Below, piece by piece: positions 10,663-21,592 of a DNA stretch of 64,000 bases. The DNA lies in the NCBI GenBank assembly GCA_016617855.1, contig JAECUM010093600.1, forward strand, positions 1-64,000, read 5' to 3'. The notes under the pieces were generated by a model. It was given only the letters and a program-made list of their open reading frames with translations, ran no database searches and was not told the DNA's origin. Position 1 is the first letter of the stretch. Each line of letters begins with the position of its first letter. The translations under genes were made by a program, and so were the position numbers. The DNA comes from Megalonaias nervosa (Eukaryota > Mollusca > Bivalvia > Unionida > Unionidae).

Positions 10663-13600
10663 CTATAGTTTGATAATGACCTAACGCAAAGGTATTAATT
10701 CCATCACTACAATAACGTTTATCATCAAAGTTTGTCAAACCCTGCTTAATGACTCTATCCGTTTTTACCTCATGCTTATACGATCTAAACGATGTCATTT
10801 CTGCGGTGTGCTTCTCATTGTTAAATAATACTTTAATATAATCATCATAAGTAATATTATTCTTTACAACACACTTCTTAACACCTTTTGCTTTTTTTGT
10901 TTCTTTTCCAGAAGCTAATCTTAACGAGTACATTTTACTTCTTAACCCAATAAACTCATCAACAATACTGAAACAAAACTCATCTTTCATCTTACCCATC
11001 ACCTTCTTATTACTAGGGTCGTGGAACGGAGTGTCTCGTGGGACATCGGAAAGATCAAACTCATCACGATTATCATAGACATCTTTGTAAATATCCTCAG
11101 CAAATATTTCATAAACGAGAGAATCAGTGTCTGTAAATAAAAAGTTTCAGGCCAAACCCTCTTTGTAAAATTGTAGTGGAAATCATACATCAACCACTTT
11201 GATGTTTCTAACACCGTAGCACCCACAAACACTTACTTATTTAACGTCAGATTTGTTTTATACTTCTTAACCATAACAAGGTCAGTAGTAATAGGTATAA
11301 TGCCAGCAAACTTGCTTGATGTAACTAACTTACCACATATTTTCTGGCTATTAACAATTTCAATATCTACTCGATTACGAATATTTTCCATTGTCTTTCC
11401 AAACACGGAATTGTTCATAAGCTTGAAGAAGTCCTTTTCAAAGTCTGTTGTTGCCTTTGTCCTCATATCATTATTAATCTTGATATAGTCTGCCATCCAC
11501 CGAGATTGTTTCACACGCAACACACGGTGAATCTTAATCAACCTTAAACCATGATCAAGAGCTTGTTTTAGATTTCTATAGTGACAGATGTAGTTACTCT
11601 TACATAATAGATTTGGCACTAGTTTTCCTATAGAACATGGTTTTCCAATGCGATTTTTTCAACTGCTCTTTCGACAACATCGAATCTAAGATAATCATTT
11701 TTTCGGGGAGGAAAGGGTAATCGTTATGTAAATAATAAGTTCTTCGGGATAATCAACATCAACTTCTACAAAGTAACTATGATCAGCTTCTGATAAATCT
11801 TTTGTTAAGTTCTTAGTGTCCTTATTAAATTCGTATAAACTTACCCAACGATCACATGCATAAGGCATTGACTGAGACATCGCCCAGTTGTAAAGTGTGT
11901 TTTTATCAAGATATAATATGTATGATGATTGCTTCTCAGGATCAAAATTTTTCATATACTTATTATTAGCTTTGGCATATTTCTTAGATATTACGCTTAT
12001 TCCACCACGTATTGCTTTTTCAATAAAATGGTACATATCAACATCAGTTATTAGCTCAGTTTCTGCTTTAGTGAGCTTGTAAAGTGCATCCCATGATAGT
12101 CCTGGTGATGAAAAGTACCAGCAAGGATCTAGTTTATACTTGTCTATGCTCGTGCGACAAAAACTTCTAAAGATGTCGTCTAACAAAAGTGTATCTTGAA
12201 CGAGATAAATATCTAAGTAATCACCAATCGTTTTACAACTAAATTTATCCCAGACTTCCAACGCGTGATTGTAATCGTTATCAGAAATATTCTCATTATT
12301 TAACGATGAGTAGAACTTATCCTTACTTGGTAATGCTGTTTCATTGAGTTTTTCAAAATCATTAATATACTCATACGGAAAGATGCCTTTCTCCTTCATC
12401 AATATCATATTATCGTTAAAATACTCTGTTAATGAGGGGAATTCGCTACAGCTTTTAGCAAGAGCATCTAACGAGCTGTTCATAAACTGAGCACTGTCGA
12501 TAAAACGAAGAGGTCCAACAGTCAATGACATAAACTTTTCATTATTATTCGGAATACCGTTTATCATTTGATCATTACACAGCCTTATAATATCAGGATG
12601 ACCAAGAGCCCTTATAATAAAATGACTGTCATAGCCTCTAAAATTATGAGCTATGCAAGGGACAAACTTTATTGCATGAAACTTAAGATTACAATAATTA
12701 TGAGCTGCTCCTCGGTAAAGACCTGTAATATGACAATGATCGTGAACTTTTTCACCAACAGAGCCTGTTGGAGCACCTGTTTCAAATTCCTTTTCACAAA
12801 TATGACAATATTGTGCAGAATTATACTCACTTTGTTGTTCTAATGTTAGTGGAATCATTGGATTTGTTTGAGATAATTTATTGAGTATTATCACCGATTC
12901 CATGAAAACATTTTTTAGCAACCAAACTGCAGAATCTTCTTCTTGTTCGCTTTTACGTCGATAAATTTTAACTGGTATTGATAAACTAGGTTCAATCAAA
13001 CAGCTAATCTTAAAAGCAACAGCAACTGGAACGTGTTTATTGAGATGCGTTGTTAATCGAGATCCAGCTGTGCTTATGTTTTCATTAACTGGCTGTAATA
13101 TTGATTCGAAATCATATATAACTGTGAAGGGTATAATAAACTTCTTTTTATAATTACTAAAACGAAGCTTTTTATCCTCATATTTTGGTAGTGTAGTTCT
13201 TTGATCATAAACACAGTATTTCATATGCTCTTGTAAATGCTTATCATGTGGTTCTTTGTCATGTTTTGAAAACCCACGTAAACAGCGATAACAAAATACT
13301 TCTTTTCCTTATGATTATTATACTGCTTTCCAGCTAGTCCATTAAAGTTCTTAATCCAACAATAATGCTTCTTATACAATAATGAGTTAACCGTACTAGG
13401 CCCAGCTTGCGGAGATATTCGAAGTGGAAATAACTTAGATACATCATCAAGTCCAAACACGTTGATTCCACCTGGAAGTAAAGATTTATTTCTAGATTCG
13501 ATAATACTTATTTGAGAAAACGGTGTTGGAAAATTAACTCCAGTTAAATTAAGTTCATGCTCATATTGTTTATATTTTGTAACACGATGAGGATTATCAT

Positions 13601-14514
13601 TAGCTGGAAATAATGCTGCTAAAATACTCCACATCACACATTTGTTATTCTCGCTATACACATTTACACAACAATGGCTTTTCTTAATTTTTTATCTGGC
13701 AACTCAATAAATTTACCAGCTCGGAGTGGATCATACTTATGAACATCAATCAATAGCTCAATTGTATTAGTAAATGTCCAACCTGAACCAGATTCGGTAA
13801 ATTCATCTACCTGCTTATCATAATCTTGGATAATTTTATCAACAAGATCATCAATATCATAATCATCCTCATTCCCCTGTAATTCTTGTTCTTTTTCCTT
13901 TAAATTTTTCATTATACCAACACTAACATTTTTTACATCATCATTTTTGAAAATGACAAACGGTTTGATTCAATATACGGATCTGACAGTTCTTCATCAA
14001 CAGGCCGTTTGAATAATACGTGAATTTTAACAATTATTTTCACAGTACCATCTTCGTGCTGGATATACTTAATAACATCTTTGATTATCTCTGATAACGG
14101 TCTTGATTCTTCATCAACACGAACTTTATAAGTTTTATTAAAACCGTTAAATGATGATTGTGTAAACTCAATATCTAACTTCAATCTATCTTTAAGGATT
14201 TTCTTTATATCTGCTTCTAGATTTTCCAGAGCAGCATTTGTTTTAGGATATTTAACACTTTTACCAGATATTGATTTATATTCACTGATTAATCGTTTTG
14301 CTTCTTCATCACGGGTTTTCTTTGTTCTTCTTCCAAGACCCTTATGAGCTTTTATTTCTTCAAGGACGAGTAGGTACATTATTTTCTGACGTTCTGTCTT
14401 TAGTCGTTCAACTTCATTTCTAAGTTGCTCTAGGTCATAATTTGATTTAGGATATTTTGTGGTTTTTCCTGAAAGAGTTTGAAACTCTTTCATACGTTTT
14501 CTTGGCATTTTCAT
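10640..14514 (-). pseudogene. PolB: Polinton-type protein-primed family B DNA polymerase, multiply disrupted
   Basis: The gene reads from ATG 14514 to TAA 10640 and would give about 1290 residues. Visible in order: two N-terminal repeats (SGKTTKYPKSN and SGKSVKYPKTN); a GSGW..T block; exonuclease motifs YDFES, HNFRGYD and YLVQD; a Cys/His cluster CHICEKEF..HDHCHITG; palm motif A LDKNTLYNWAMSQ; motif B KLMNNSVFG; motif C DTDS at 11131-11120; and a C-terminal DDKRY..DGI..FALGHY. Breaks: frameshifts near 13940, 13665, 13290, 11715, 11640 and 11145, and an in-frame TAA at 11233-11235. The catalytic residues are still present at DNA level, so decay came from indels. This enzyme copies the element from a terminal protein primer. 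It starts next to the 15-kb inverted repeat and points away from it. Confidence 0.93.
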
Positions 14515-14635
14515 GACGGGTGTGCTTCGTCCTCATCATTCTATATAATATAATTCTATATAAAATTAATCTAATTCATTTTTCATAAAATATAAATATA
14601 ATTAAATATAAAATTATCTGCTTAAATTATATAAC

Positions 14636-14938
14636 ATGCCATTTCCAATGGGAATGAACCACTGCAAGTATTATCCTCAAGGAGCATATGAGGCTTGTAA
14701 CAAACGTTGTTATGATGATTATTGCGGACTACATAAACAAAGAATCAAAAAAGGTTTTAAAGGTCCTAAACCATGCTTAAGCTGTGGTGCTGGAATGCGA
14801 GGTAAATCCGATCTCTGCACAAAATGTGGTGGTAGCAATTATCGGTCAATTTTATACTATTACAAGACGAGATCATCAGAACGTCTGATAAAAAAGAAAA
14901 ACCCACCAACGATCGAGGACTTTATGATAGTGATTTAA
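14636..14938 (+). CDS. Cysteine-rich zinc-binding-like small protein, copy 1
   Basis: 100 residues, intact. The pattern is CNKRC-x3-YC-x2-H, then KKG, then GPKPCLSCG, then RGK, then LCTKCGG-x-NYR, which suggests two zinc sites, the second a C4 ribbon. Three further copies are at 17.4, 21.6 and 25.6 kb in this window, all with the same Cys spacing but differing elsewhere. I do not know the function; nucleic-acid binding or control of gene expression is plausible for the zinc-ribbon fold. An AT-rich TTATATAAC lies directly before the ATG. It is divergent from the polymerase gene, with about 120 bp between their starts. Confidence 0.75.
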   Translation: MPFPMGMNHCKYYPQGAYEACNKRCYDDYCGLHKQRIKKGFKGPKPCLSCGAGMRGKSDLCTKCGGSNYRSILYYYKTRSSERLIKKKNPPTIEDFMIVI

Positions 14939-14991
14939 TCCTACAAGCTTGTTTTTTTACATTAAATTTAATCATAGCGATAGTAAATAGT

Positions 14992-15441
14992 ATGGTATCA
15001 GTGAATGACCTAATAGCACTTAATATTATTAATAAACACATTGGAAAAGACAATTATTTTCAAGATGCATTGATTCACGGAACAAATGGTGATTTCATGC
15101 CACCGCCGGATTCTCAAATAACATTCAGAATTGTTGATAGTAAGATTATTCCAGTTATCGGTAAAGTAACTGATTTAACAGAATTTTCATTAATCAAGAT
15201 TGTTGATGAGTTTTCTGAGGTATTTGATAATCGATTTAATTTACTCTGCAAATCTGTTAATGAAATAGAAACACTTCTTGGCAGATCTCTTTCTCCAGAA
15301 GAGACTAAAGCTAAGAAGGTCGTTGATGATTTAATGCTATGTAATACTGCTAAAACAACTAATAACAATGAAATTTCTGGTGCAAGATTAGCAAGTGGCA
15401 GAAAAAGAAACAATAATAATAATATTACAAGAAATCAATGA
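14992..15441 (+). CDS. Unknown 149-aa protein inside the inverted repeat, left copy
   Basis: An intact frame with an acidic-hydrophobic body and a basic tail (GRKRNNNN). Its twin, 16935-17390 on the - strand, differs at a few residues (for example TKAKK/NKAKK, SGAR/FGGR) and has two more residues near position 34. Conservation of the frame in both arms argues that it is a real gene. No family is recognised. It is followed directly by the ATT microsatellite. Confidence 0.65.
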   Translation: MVSVNDLIALNIINKHIGKDNYFQDALIHGTNGDFMPPPDSQITFRIVDSKIIPVIGKVTDLTEFSLIKIVDEFSEVFDNRFNLLCKSVNEIETLLGRSLSPEETKAKKVVDDLMLCNTAKTTNNNEISGARLASGRKRNNNNNITRNQ

Positions 15442-15456
15442 AATCGCTGATAGATA

Positions 15457-15458
<2 letters not shown>

Positions 15459-15501
<43 letters not shown>
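15459..15501. repeat. (ATT)n microsatellite in left arm
   Basis: Uninterrupted ATT units. The counterpart (AAT)n lies at 16868-16918 in the right arm, about 8 bp longer, so the two arms have diverged in repeat number. Confidence 0.95.
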
Positions 15502-15519
15502 CTACAGCATGCCACAGCA

Positions 15520-15772
15520 TTATATTGGTGGTAATAAATCTAAAGTTCGAGTATAAACAGGATGTATGAAATATATTGCATCATCAATCTTTTTTCCATT
15601 ATAACGTTTAAACAGATAACCACCTCTTCCATAAAAATAATCAAGCCTCTTCTGATCACTTAAGTTTATATCAACAAGCCTGTTTAGTGCTTCTTCACGA
15701 GATAACTTTTTACCACATTTTACTTTTTCCAGCACACCATCAATCCAAGGTATTTGATTATACTGCTTTTTT
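15520..15772 (-). pseudogene. 3' fragment of the helix-turn-helix gene (left arm copy)
   Basis: The fragment encodes the last 80 or so residues of the gene at 16143-16850, starting within KKQYNQIPWID, with one substitution near the end (LDLLPPI versus LDSLPPI). The upstream two thirds, including the HTH domain, are missing because the repeat arm ends at about 15772. Confidence 0.85.
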
Positions 15773-15781
15773 AGTATAAAT

Positions 15782-15897
15782 CCACACTTTTCAGGTTTTT
15801 GAAATTCTTGTAATACAGTCTTTTAGTACTTACTTAAAGTATGTAATTCCTTTGATAAATAGTAATGCGGAATTTCAAAAACCTGAAAAAGTGTGAA
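15782..15897. repeat. Short inverted repeat at the inner edge of the left arm, followed by a 47-bp tandem repeat
   Basis: The segment 15782-15806 (core TTTTCAGGTTTTTGAAATTC) is repeated in reverse complement at 15870-15897, with about 63 bp between. From 15963 to about 16075 a unit of about 47 bp (core AATAATAACATTTCT) occurs two to three times. This is the only other structure in the 835-bp spacer of the large palindrome. Confidence 0.85.
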
Positions 15898-16142
15898 CAT
15901 ATTTTTATGCTGAGAAAAATATTTTTGTGATAATTATTATTTTTCTGATCAACTGCAATGGTATCAAATTTTAATAATAACATTTCTGTCTTGATTGTAT
16001 TAGAAGCATCAGATTTCAATAATAACATTTCTATCTTGACTGTATATCAGAAGCATCAGATTGATAAAATAACTGTTCTATCTTTGATTTTGTTCTGATC
16101 ATTATAGAAATTTTATTATTTATAAAGTTCATTATAACAATA

Positions 16143-16850
16143 ATGCCAAGAATTACTTATATTATTCCTGAGGATGAGTTAAAAATCTGCAGCTTGCGAG
16201 GTATGCAAAGCGCATCGAAGATTGCTCGTGATTATAGTATCAGCTTTACAACATTATATGATATTTGGAGAAAACATAATGTAATTCGTGATAATCGAGA
16301 ATTTAATAATGAGATTGAGAATAAGCCAAGGATTATTACTTTCAATGAACTTGATAAATTCGATCAGAGCAGATCTGATAATAATGTTAATAAGATTCTG
16401 CTTGAGTTAAATAGTATTAAATCACAGCTGAATGAAATCAAACAAAAATCAACAACATCTAATAAATCAATAAACATTGAAGAGAATAGAATTAAATCGA
16501 TCAATGATGGTTGTAAAATAAAATTTAATTTATTCGATGAAGATGATTCAAAACATAAGATTGAAGAAGAACAACGTAATGTTAATAAAGAAGAACTAAA
16601 AAAGCAGTATAATCAAATACCTTGGATTGATGTTGTGCTAGAAAAAGTAAAATGTGGTAAAAAGTTATCTCGTGAAGAAGCACTAAACAGGCTTGTTGAT
16701 ATAAACTTAAGTGATCAGAAGAGGCTTGATTATTTTTATGGAAGAGGTGGTTATCTGTTTAAACGTTATAATGGAAAAAAGATTGATGATGCAATATATT
16801 TCATACATCCTGTTTATACTCGAACTTTAGATTCATTACCACCAATATAA
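16143..16850 (+). CDS. Helix-turn-helix, coiled-coil DNA-binding-like protein
   Basis: 235 residues, intact. Residues about 15-45 (LRGMQSASKIARDYSISFTT) have the spacing of a helix-turn-helix, with an A-x3-G-like turn replaced by DYSIS. Residues about 75-150 are a charged coiled coil. The C-terminal 80 residues (KKLSREEALNRLVDINLSDQ, then a Tyr/Gly-rich YFYGRGGYLFKRYNG) are duplicated in the left arm. A regulator or terminus-binding protein is a guess from the HTH. The gene straddles the inner boundary of the right arm at about 16606. TTCATTATAACAATA precedes the ATG. Confidence 0.6.
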   Translation: MPRITYIIPEDELKICSLRGMQSASKIARDYSISFTTLYDIWRKHNVIRDNREFNNEIENKPRIITFNELDKFDQSRSDNNVNKILLELNSIKSQLNEIKQKSTTSNKSINIEENRIKSINDGCKIKFNLFDEDDSKHKIEEEQRNVNKEELKKQYNQIPWIDVVLEKVKCGKKLSREEALNRLVDINLSDQKRLDYFYGRGGYLFKRYNGKKIDDAIYFIHPVYTRTLDSLPPI

Positions 16851-16868
16851 TGCTGCGACATGCTGTAG

Positions 16869-16919
<51 letters not shown>

Positions 16920-17395
16920 TATCTATCAGCGATTTCATTGATTTCTTGTAATATTATTATTATTGTTTCTTTTTCTGCCACTTGCTAATCTTCCACCAAA
17001 AATTTCATTGTTATTAGTTGTTTTAGCAGTATTACATAGCATTAAATCATCAACGACCTTCTTAGCTTTATTCTCTTCTGGAGAAAGAGATCTGCCAAGA
17101 AGTGTTTCTATTTCATTAACAGATTTGCAGAGTAAATTAAATCGATTATCAAATACCTCAGAAAACTCATCAACAATCTTGATTAATGAAAATTCTGTTA
17201 AATCAGTTACTTTACCGATAACTGGAATAATCTTACTATCAACAATTCTGAATGTTATTTGAGAATCAGGTTGTGGCATAAAATATTTCTCGCCGTTTGT
17301 TCCGTGAATCAATGCATCTTGAAAATAATTGTCTTTTCCAATGTGTTTGTTAATAATATTAAGTGCTATTAGGTCATTCGCTGATACCATATTAT
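16606..17395. repeat. Right arm of the inverted repeat
   Basis: Reverse complement of 14988-15772. Beyond both arms the order cysteine-rich gene, then replication gene, continues symmetrically, but those genes are only paralogous. Confidence 0.93.
16935..17390 (-). CDS. Unknown 151-aa protein inside the inverted repeat, right copy
   Basis: Twin of the 149-aa gene at 14992-15441, intact, and two residues longer (GEKYFMPQPDS versus GDFMPPPDS). No recognisable family. It ends next to the (AAT)n tract at 16868-16918 and starts 9 bp downstream of the end of cysteine-rich copy 2. Confidence 0.65.
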   Translation of the reverse strand: MVSANDLIALNIINKHIGKDNYFQDALIHGTNGEKYFMPQPDSQITFRIVDSKIIPVIGKVTDLTEFSLIKIVDEFSEVFDNRFNLLCKSVNEIETLLGRSLSPEENKAKKVVDDLMLCNTAKTTNNNEIFGGRLASGRKRNNNNNITRNQ

Positions 17396-17398
17396 CTA

Positions 17399-17803
17399 TT
17401 AACGCCGAGATTTAACAGGGGATTCTTTGCTTGTGCTGATTAAATCAGTATAAGTGTAGTCATATCGCAGTTGCAGTTGATCTAAGGATCGTTGCTGCTG
17501 TTTCTGTTTTACATACTTCTCAATTGTTGGAGGGTTCTCTCTTTTAGGATTCTTTGGAGATCTATTCTTGTAATAACGCAGAAGTGCTCGATAATTTCTA
17601 CCACCACATTTTATACAAATATCAATTTTACCCATCGTTCCAGCGCCGCAGATTAAACACGGTCTAGGACCACTGCTGCTATAACCTTTCTTGATTGAAT
17701 GTTTATGTGAGCTACAATATTCCTCATAACAACGTGCGTTACAAAGTTCAGTTGATCCTAGAGGTAGATATTTACATTGATTAAATCCAGTATGAAATTG
17801 CAT
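17399..17803 (-). CDS. Cysteine-rich zinc-binding-like small protein, copy 2
   Basis: 134 residues, the longest copy. It has CNARC-x3-YC-x2-H, then GPRPCLICGAG, then ICIKCGGRNYR, the same two Cys clusters as copy 1. The longer tail (KQKQQQRSLDQLQLRYDYTY, then basic) is not shared. It is transcribed towards the centre of the palindrome, a mirror of copy 1. Confidence 0.75.
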   Translation of the reverse strand: MQFHTGFNQCKYLPLGSTELCNARCYEEYCSSHKHSIKKGYSSSGPRPCLICGAGTMGKIDICIKCGGRNYRALLRYYKNRSPKNPKRENPPTIEKYVKQKQQQRSLDQLQLRYDYTYTDLISTSKESPVKSRR

Positions 17804-17867
17804 ATTTATACTGTATAATTAAGTTAAAATCAAATACAGAAAAATAATGAATATCCCAATATAGATA

Positions 17868-17950
17868 TTTTTGTTATTGTGATGTTTTGTATTTTTTTGT
17901 TATTGTGATATTTTGTATTTTTTTGTTATTGTGATGTTTTGTATTTTTTT
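17868..17950. repeat. Short tandem repeat upstream of copy 2
   Basis: Three units of about 26 bp with core TTGTTATTGTGATGTTTTGT, plus a partial fourth. It lies in the leader region between the cysteine-rich gene and the hairpin at 18.05 kb. Confidence 0.85.
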
Positions 17951-18053
17951 TGTTTGTGTTTTCACCAATCACCATTGTAGATCTGAAATATGTAGAGGAG
18001 GAAAATCAAAGATAGAAATGTTTTTTTTTGTTATTTCAGCATCTCTATCTGCG

Positions 18054-18110
18054 TCGGGGGGATTAGCACATAATTATATATATTATATAGAAATGTGCTA
18101 ATCCCCCCGA
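18054..18110. terminator. Strong hairpin after the primase-helicase gene
   Basis: A 17-nt arm TCGGGGGGATTAGCACA (18054-18070) pairs perfectly with 18094-18110, with an AT-rich loop of 23 nt; weaker pairing extends outwards (ATCT/AGAT). It lies 40 bp after the primase-helicase stop on the - strand. A transcript 3'-end signal or the remnant of a small insertion are both possible. Confidence 0.6.
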
Positions 18111-18149
18111 TATAGATAAAGCGGTTATTTTGTTAATCTGAGCGCTCTA

Positions 18150-21100
18150 TCAAACATTGTTAAACCAGCCATTAATATTCCATACATGAAATTTTAATAA
18201 TTCAGTATGCTGATTTGTGATTGTAATGTCATCGCCACCATAATATCCTTGACATGTATTAAGATAATTTCTCCAACAAGGATCATCGATAAAATCTGAT
18301 TCAGGCCATTTAGGGTAATTAAGTGTATAGTCTGAATTCGTTGTACGATGTTTATCGTTAACGGTTAATGATGCTCCAAATCCCTTATAAATCAACTTGA
18401 TCTTCTCGATGATGTTTGATACAGTCAACTTTGGTTTATGAAATAATCGTGATTCAGGATATATACTTGACCAGTTTCTCATGATCTCATTATAATTCTT
18501 CAGTAAATCAGGATCGTTGATCATATTCTCGATATATAATCGTAGATCTGATCCTGATATCGTTATTGTTGCTATTGATAAATCGTCAGGTATAATGTCA
18601 GGTAAATTCAATGACGTTAGAAATTCTCTGATTATCGTTAATTTCTCCCGAGGATTTAGTCTATCTGATCGAAATACTTCTGTGTCAATCGAACGGCCAT
18701 TATTAAATTTATCGACAATTACTCGTTGAGCTCGTTTTAGCTGTGTAGAATTCTTGTATAGATATTCTATCTGATCTGCTGGTAATTTACCAACATCGCA
18801 CTGAAACATATTATTTAAGAATGATTTCTTTGCCTCATAAGGTTCTAACTTCTCCTGTGGATTATATTTGTCATACTGAATGATGTTTTCATGTTCATTA
18901 TCATGATATTCATCTTCATCGTTATCTTCACCGACTTGAGATTGCTTTATTCGATCACCTACAGATGTTTTGAGAAATTCATCAACAGCAGGATTATTCA
19001 TGATATCTTTGCTGCTTGGTATTTCAATATTGTTTTTTCTCGCCCATGTTTCATTATCATCAATAGGAGGTTCAATAATCGAATATCCAGTATTCTCCAT
19101 CATCGTTATCAATCTCGCCGTGAAATACATCTTAGAATTATTCTCATCGATGATATCGCTGATATAAGCAAATCCAAATCCAGTTAGTAATTCTCCTGCA
19201 TTAGGACATCTAAACAATTTTGTATCGTTATCGATCAATCTTTCACGATCAATAATGACATTCTCGATACCTTCATGTTTTAATGGTAATTTACATTCAC
19301 GTTGTTTTATTGTTGCTGAGTAATGAATTTCATTAACGCATCTAAATTTATGAATAGCCTGTTTAGTCGCTTCTACCGATCCTAGTTCTTCAGAGAATAC
19401 ATACATGATTTTGAATCGCTCATCAACGATACTAACTCCAGCCTCGAGTGTATGATTGAATATAACAACATCGATATCATCGAATGCATGATTAATATTG
19501 CTGAAGTCTGATTTCTTCTGCTCAGAATTTGTATCTGCATGATAATATCTGACTCGATATCCGTGATATTGTAGTTGCTTTGCCAGATTCTCCACGAAAT
19601 AGTTTGTCTTCTGCTTATTATGAGTGAACACTGAGATTTTGTTATTCGTGTCTTTATTGCGTCGTAATTGTTCAAGTAGATCGTGAAGATTGATTCTGTG
19701 AGAATTTTCAACGATGAACTTCTTGTCATGATCAGGCCGATAATCGTTAATGATAAATTTCATTGATGACCGGCCCATCTTGTCTCTGAACAATATTAAA
19801 TCGTCGTTATCAGCATCTGCGTCGAGGACAATCAATCTCTTGCATGCAGTTACTAATCCAGCGAATTTATTCCAGCGATCTCTACTGTGTTTGATTGACG
19901 AGAATTGCTGTCTTCGAATTCCATGCCATTCGTCAACGATAAGTACGTCAGGAATGCCTCTAACTCTGTGTAAAGACTCCCATTGTATTACAACTCGTCT
20001 ATTGTCTCCTTGAGTAAATGTGATATTGCCGTCAATATCCATATAAGACCCAATTCCATAATCAGACTTGACTTTCTCGGTGAATGTTTTTCTGTAGGAT
20101 ATAATTACTACAGACTGACCATCTTTCAATGATTTCCATACTGCTTCTGATTTTCCCATTCCACATGCTGATCCATCGATATAATCCTCGGAGGGAATTA
20201 ATTTACAGCCTGATCCTGATTCATGTGTTGGCAGTGCAGTATATAGATGATCTGGGTTTTTCTCTCTGAAATATCCCGGATAACGAAATCTATGCTTCAT
20301 TCTAATAAGATATTTCAGGTATTTTTTGTCTTTTGATTGATTAGCTGGAGGTTGTTCAGTTATTTGCGTAAACTCAGTATTGTTAGATGTCCCAGCGATT
20401 ATTCGATCAACTTCCTCATCTACCGTAATTCCAGTAATAGAAAGTGTTATCTGTTTTCCCGTTGATCTTGGGCAGCAGATCGAATAATGATCATCGTTAA
20501 CGTATACGATGCAATTATCACATTTATCTTCGATGTAATCATGAATGTGATTACATCCATGCTCGCAGATATTACAATAATGACCAGGTTTTCTCGATAT
20601 TGTAAATCTGTTCTGGGATACATTAATGATATTGATCAACTGATCAGGTTCTCCTGTCAAAGCAGCAGATATCCGCTCAAGGTTCTCCGTGGAAATCTCA
20701 TCGCAGTTAATAATTATTCTATCTTGAACATCAACGTTATGTTCTTCATAGCGAGGCTGAATCGAAGTTGGACATGTTAGTAATTCAGATGCATCGAAAT
20801 AATCGCTGTGGGAAATTAACCGCTTGCATAGAGTATTTTGTCCTGATTTTATCAGGGGTTTGTATGATTTTGTTTTATTCAGCTTGATGCTATACAGACC
20901 AGCTTGACGATCAATCTGCCAGTCTGGATTCTTTTGATCAGCTGCTCGATTTGTTAATTCTCGTTGTTTATCGAATGTGATTGGTGTTGATTTACAAAGA
21001 ACATGATAACCATTATTTGCTTCGAACACAAATACATGTCTACGTTCACAATTACATAACGATGCAAAATAATCAATGACAGCTTCGATATTGATTTTTT

Positions 21101-21592
21101 CAGTATCTGAGCTACAGATAAACTTGGTATCAAGGTCAAAGACAGGATATCTTAATCGGAATTTGGGGATAATTTCTGTTACTGAAGACTGATTGATAAA
21201 TTCATTAGCAAATCTGTTAAAATCATTATCGGAGATAAACAAATAGAATTTATTGAAATGTTGTATAATTATTCCTTGTGCATATGCTTCATTCTTATTA
21301 AGGCCTGGTACAATAAGACTATTAATAACGTCTTCTTTCGATGAATACCAGACAATGTCGTTAAATGAATTTAGAAACAGCGAATAATATTCCTGTAGAT
21401 GCCAATAACTGAATTTAGCAACATCTTGTAATTCATTCTGCGGGGTTTCTTCGAGTAATTTAACGATAAAATCACGAAGCTCGTTATCAAGGTCATATTC
21501 AGTTGTGCAGAATAAATAATTATTTTTTATTAAATATTATTATTTGATATACTCGTCTGATTCATGTCTATCGTTGTATTATTTTTTTCCAT
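18150..21592 (-). CDS. Primase (AEP-type) fused to origin-binding-type SF2 helicase
   Basis: The frame is open from 21536 to 18150, over 1120 codons. Numbered from the TTG at 21242: primase motifs VFDLD (34-38), NGYHVL (77-82) and WQIDR (108-112); a Cys/His cluster (223-257, CNICEHGCNHIH..CDNC..CC); then a helicase with Walker A GSACGMGKS (357-365), DEWH box (437-440), LDADAD (473-478), VFTHNKQK (538-545), LEAGVS (599-604) and an arginine-finger segment QAIHKFR (628-634). AEP plus herpes-type origin-binding helicase is a known fusion of eukaryotic DNA viruses; it would prime and unwind the element's DNA. No in-frame ATG precedes the primase domain: the likely start, ATG 21592, is one frameshift away (about 21530-21540). 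If that shift is real, initiation is lost. Confidence 0.85.

Larger units (their letters stand above)
14988..15772. repeat. Left arm of a 785-bp inverted repeat
   Basis: This arm matches the reverse complement of 16606-17395 nearly base for base; the encoded proteins differ by only a handful of residues and one 6-bp gap. It contains the whole 149-aa gene, an ATT microsatellite (about 15459-15501) and the 3' third of the helix-turn-helix gene in reverse. The spacer between arms is about 830 bp. Confidence 0.93.

Noticed and set aside
10640..14514. All polymerase frameshifts as assembly errors
   Set aside because: Nearby genes of similar base composition and length are open, and an in-frame substitution-type stop (11233-11235) is present. 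It cannot be excluded for single sites.
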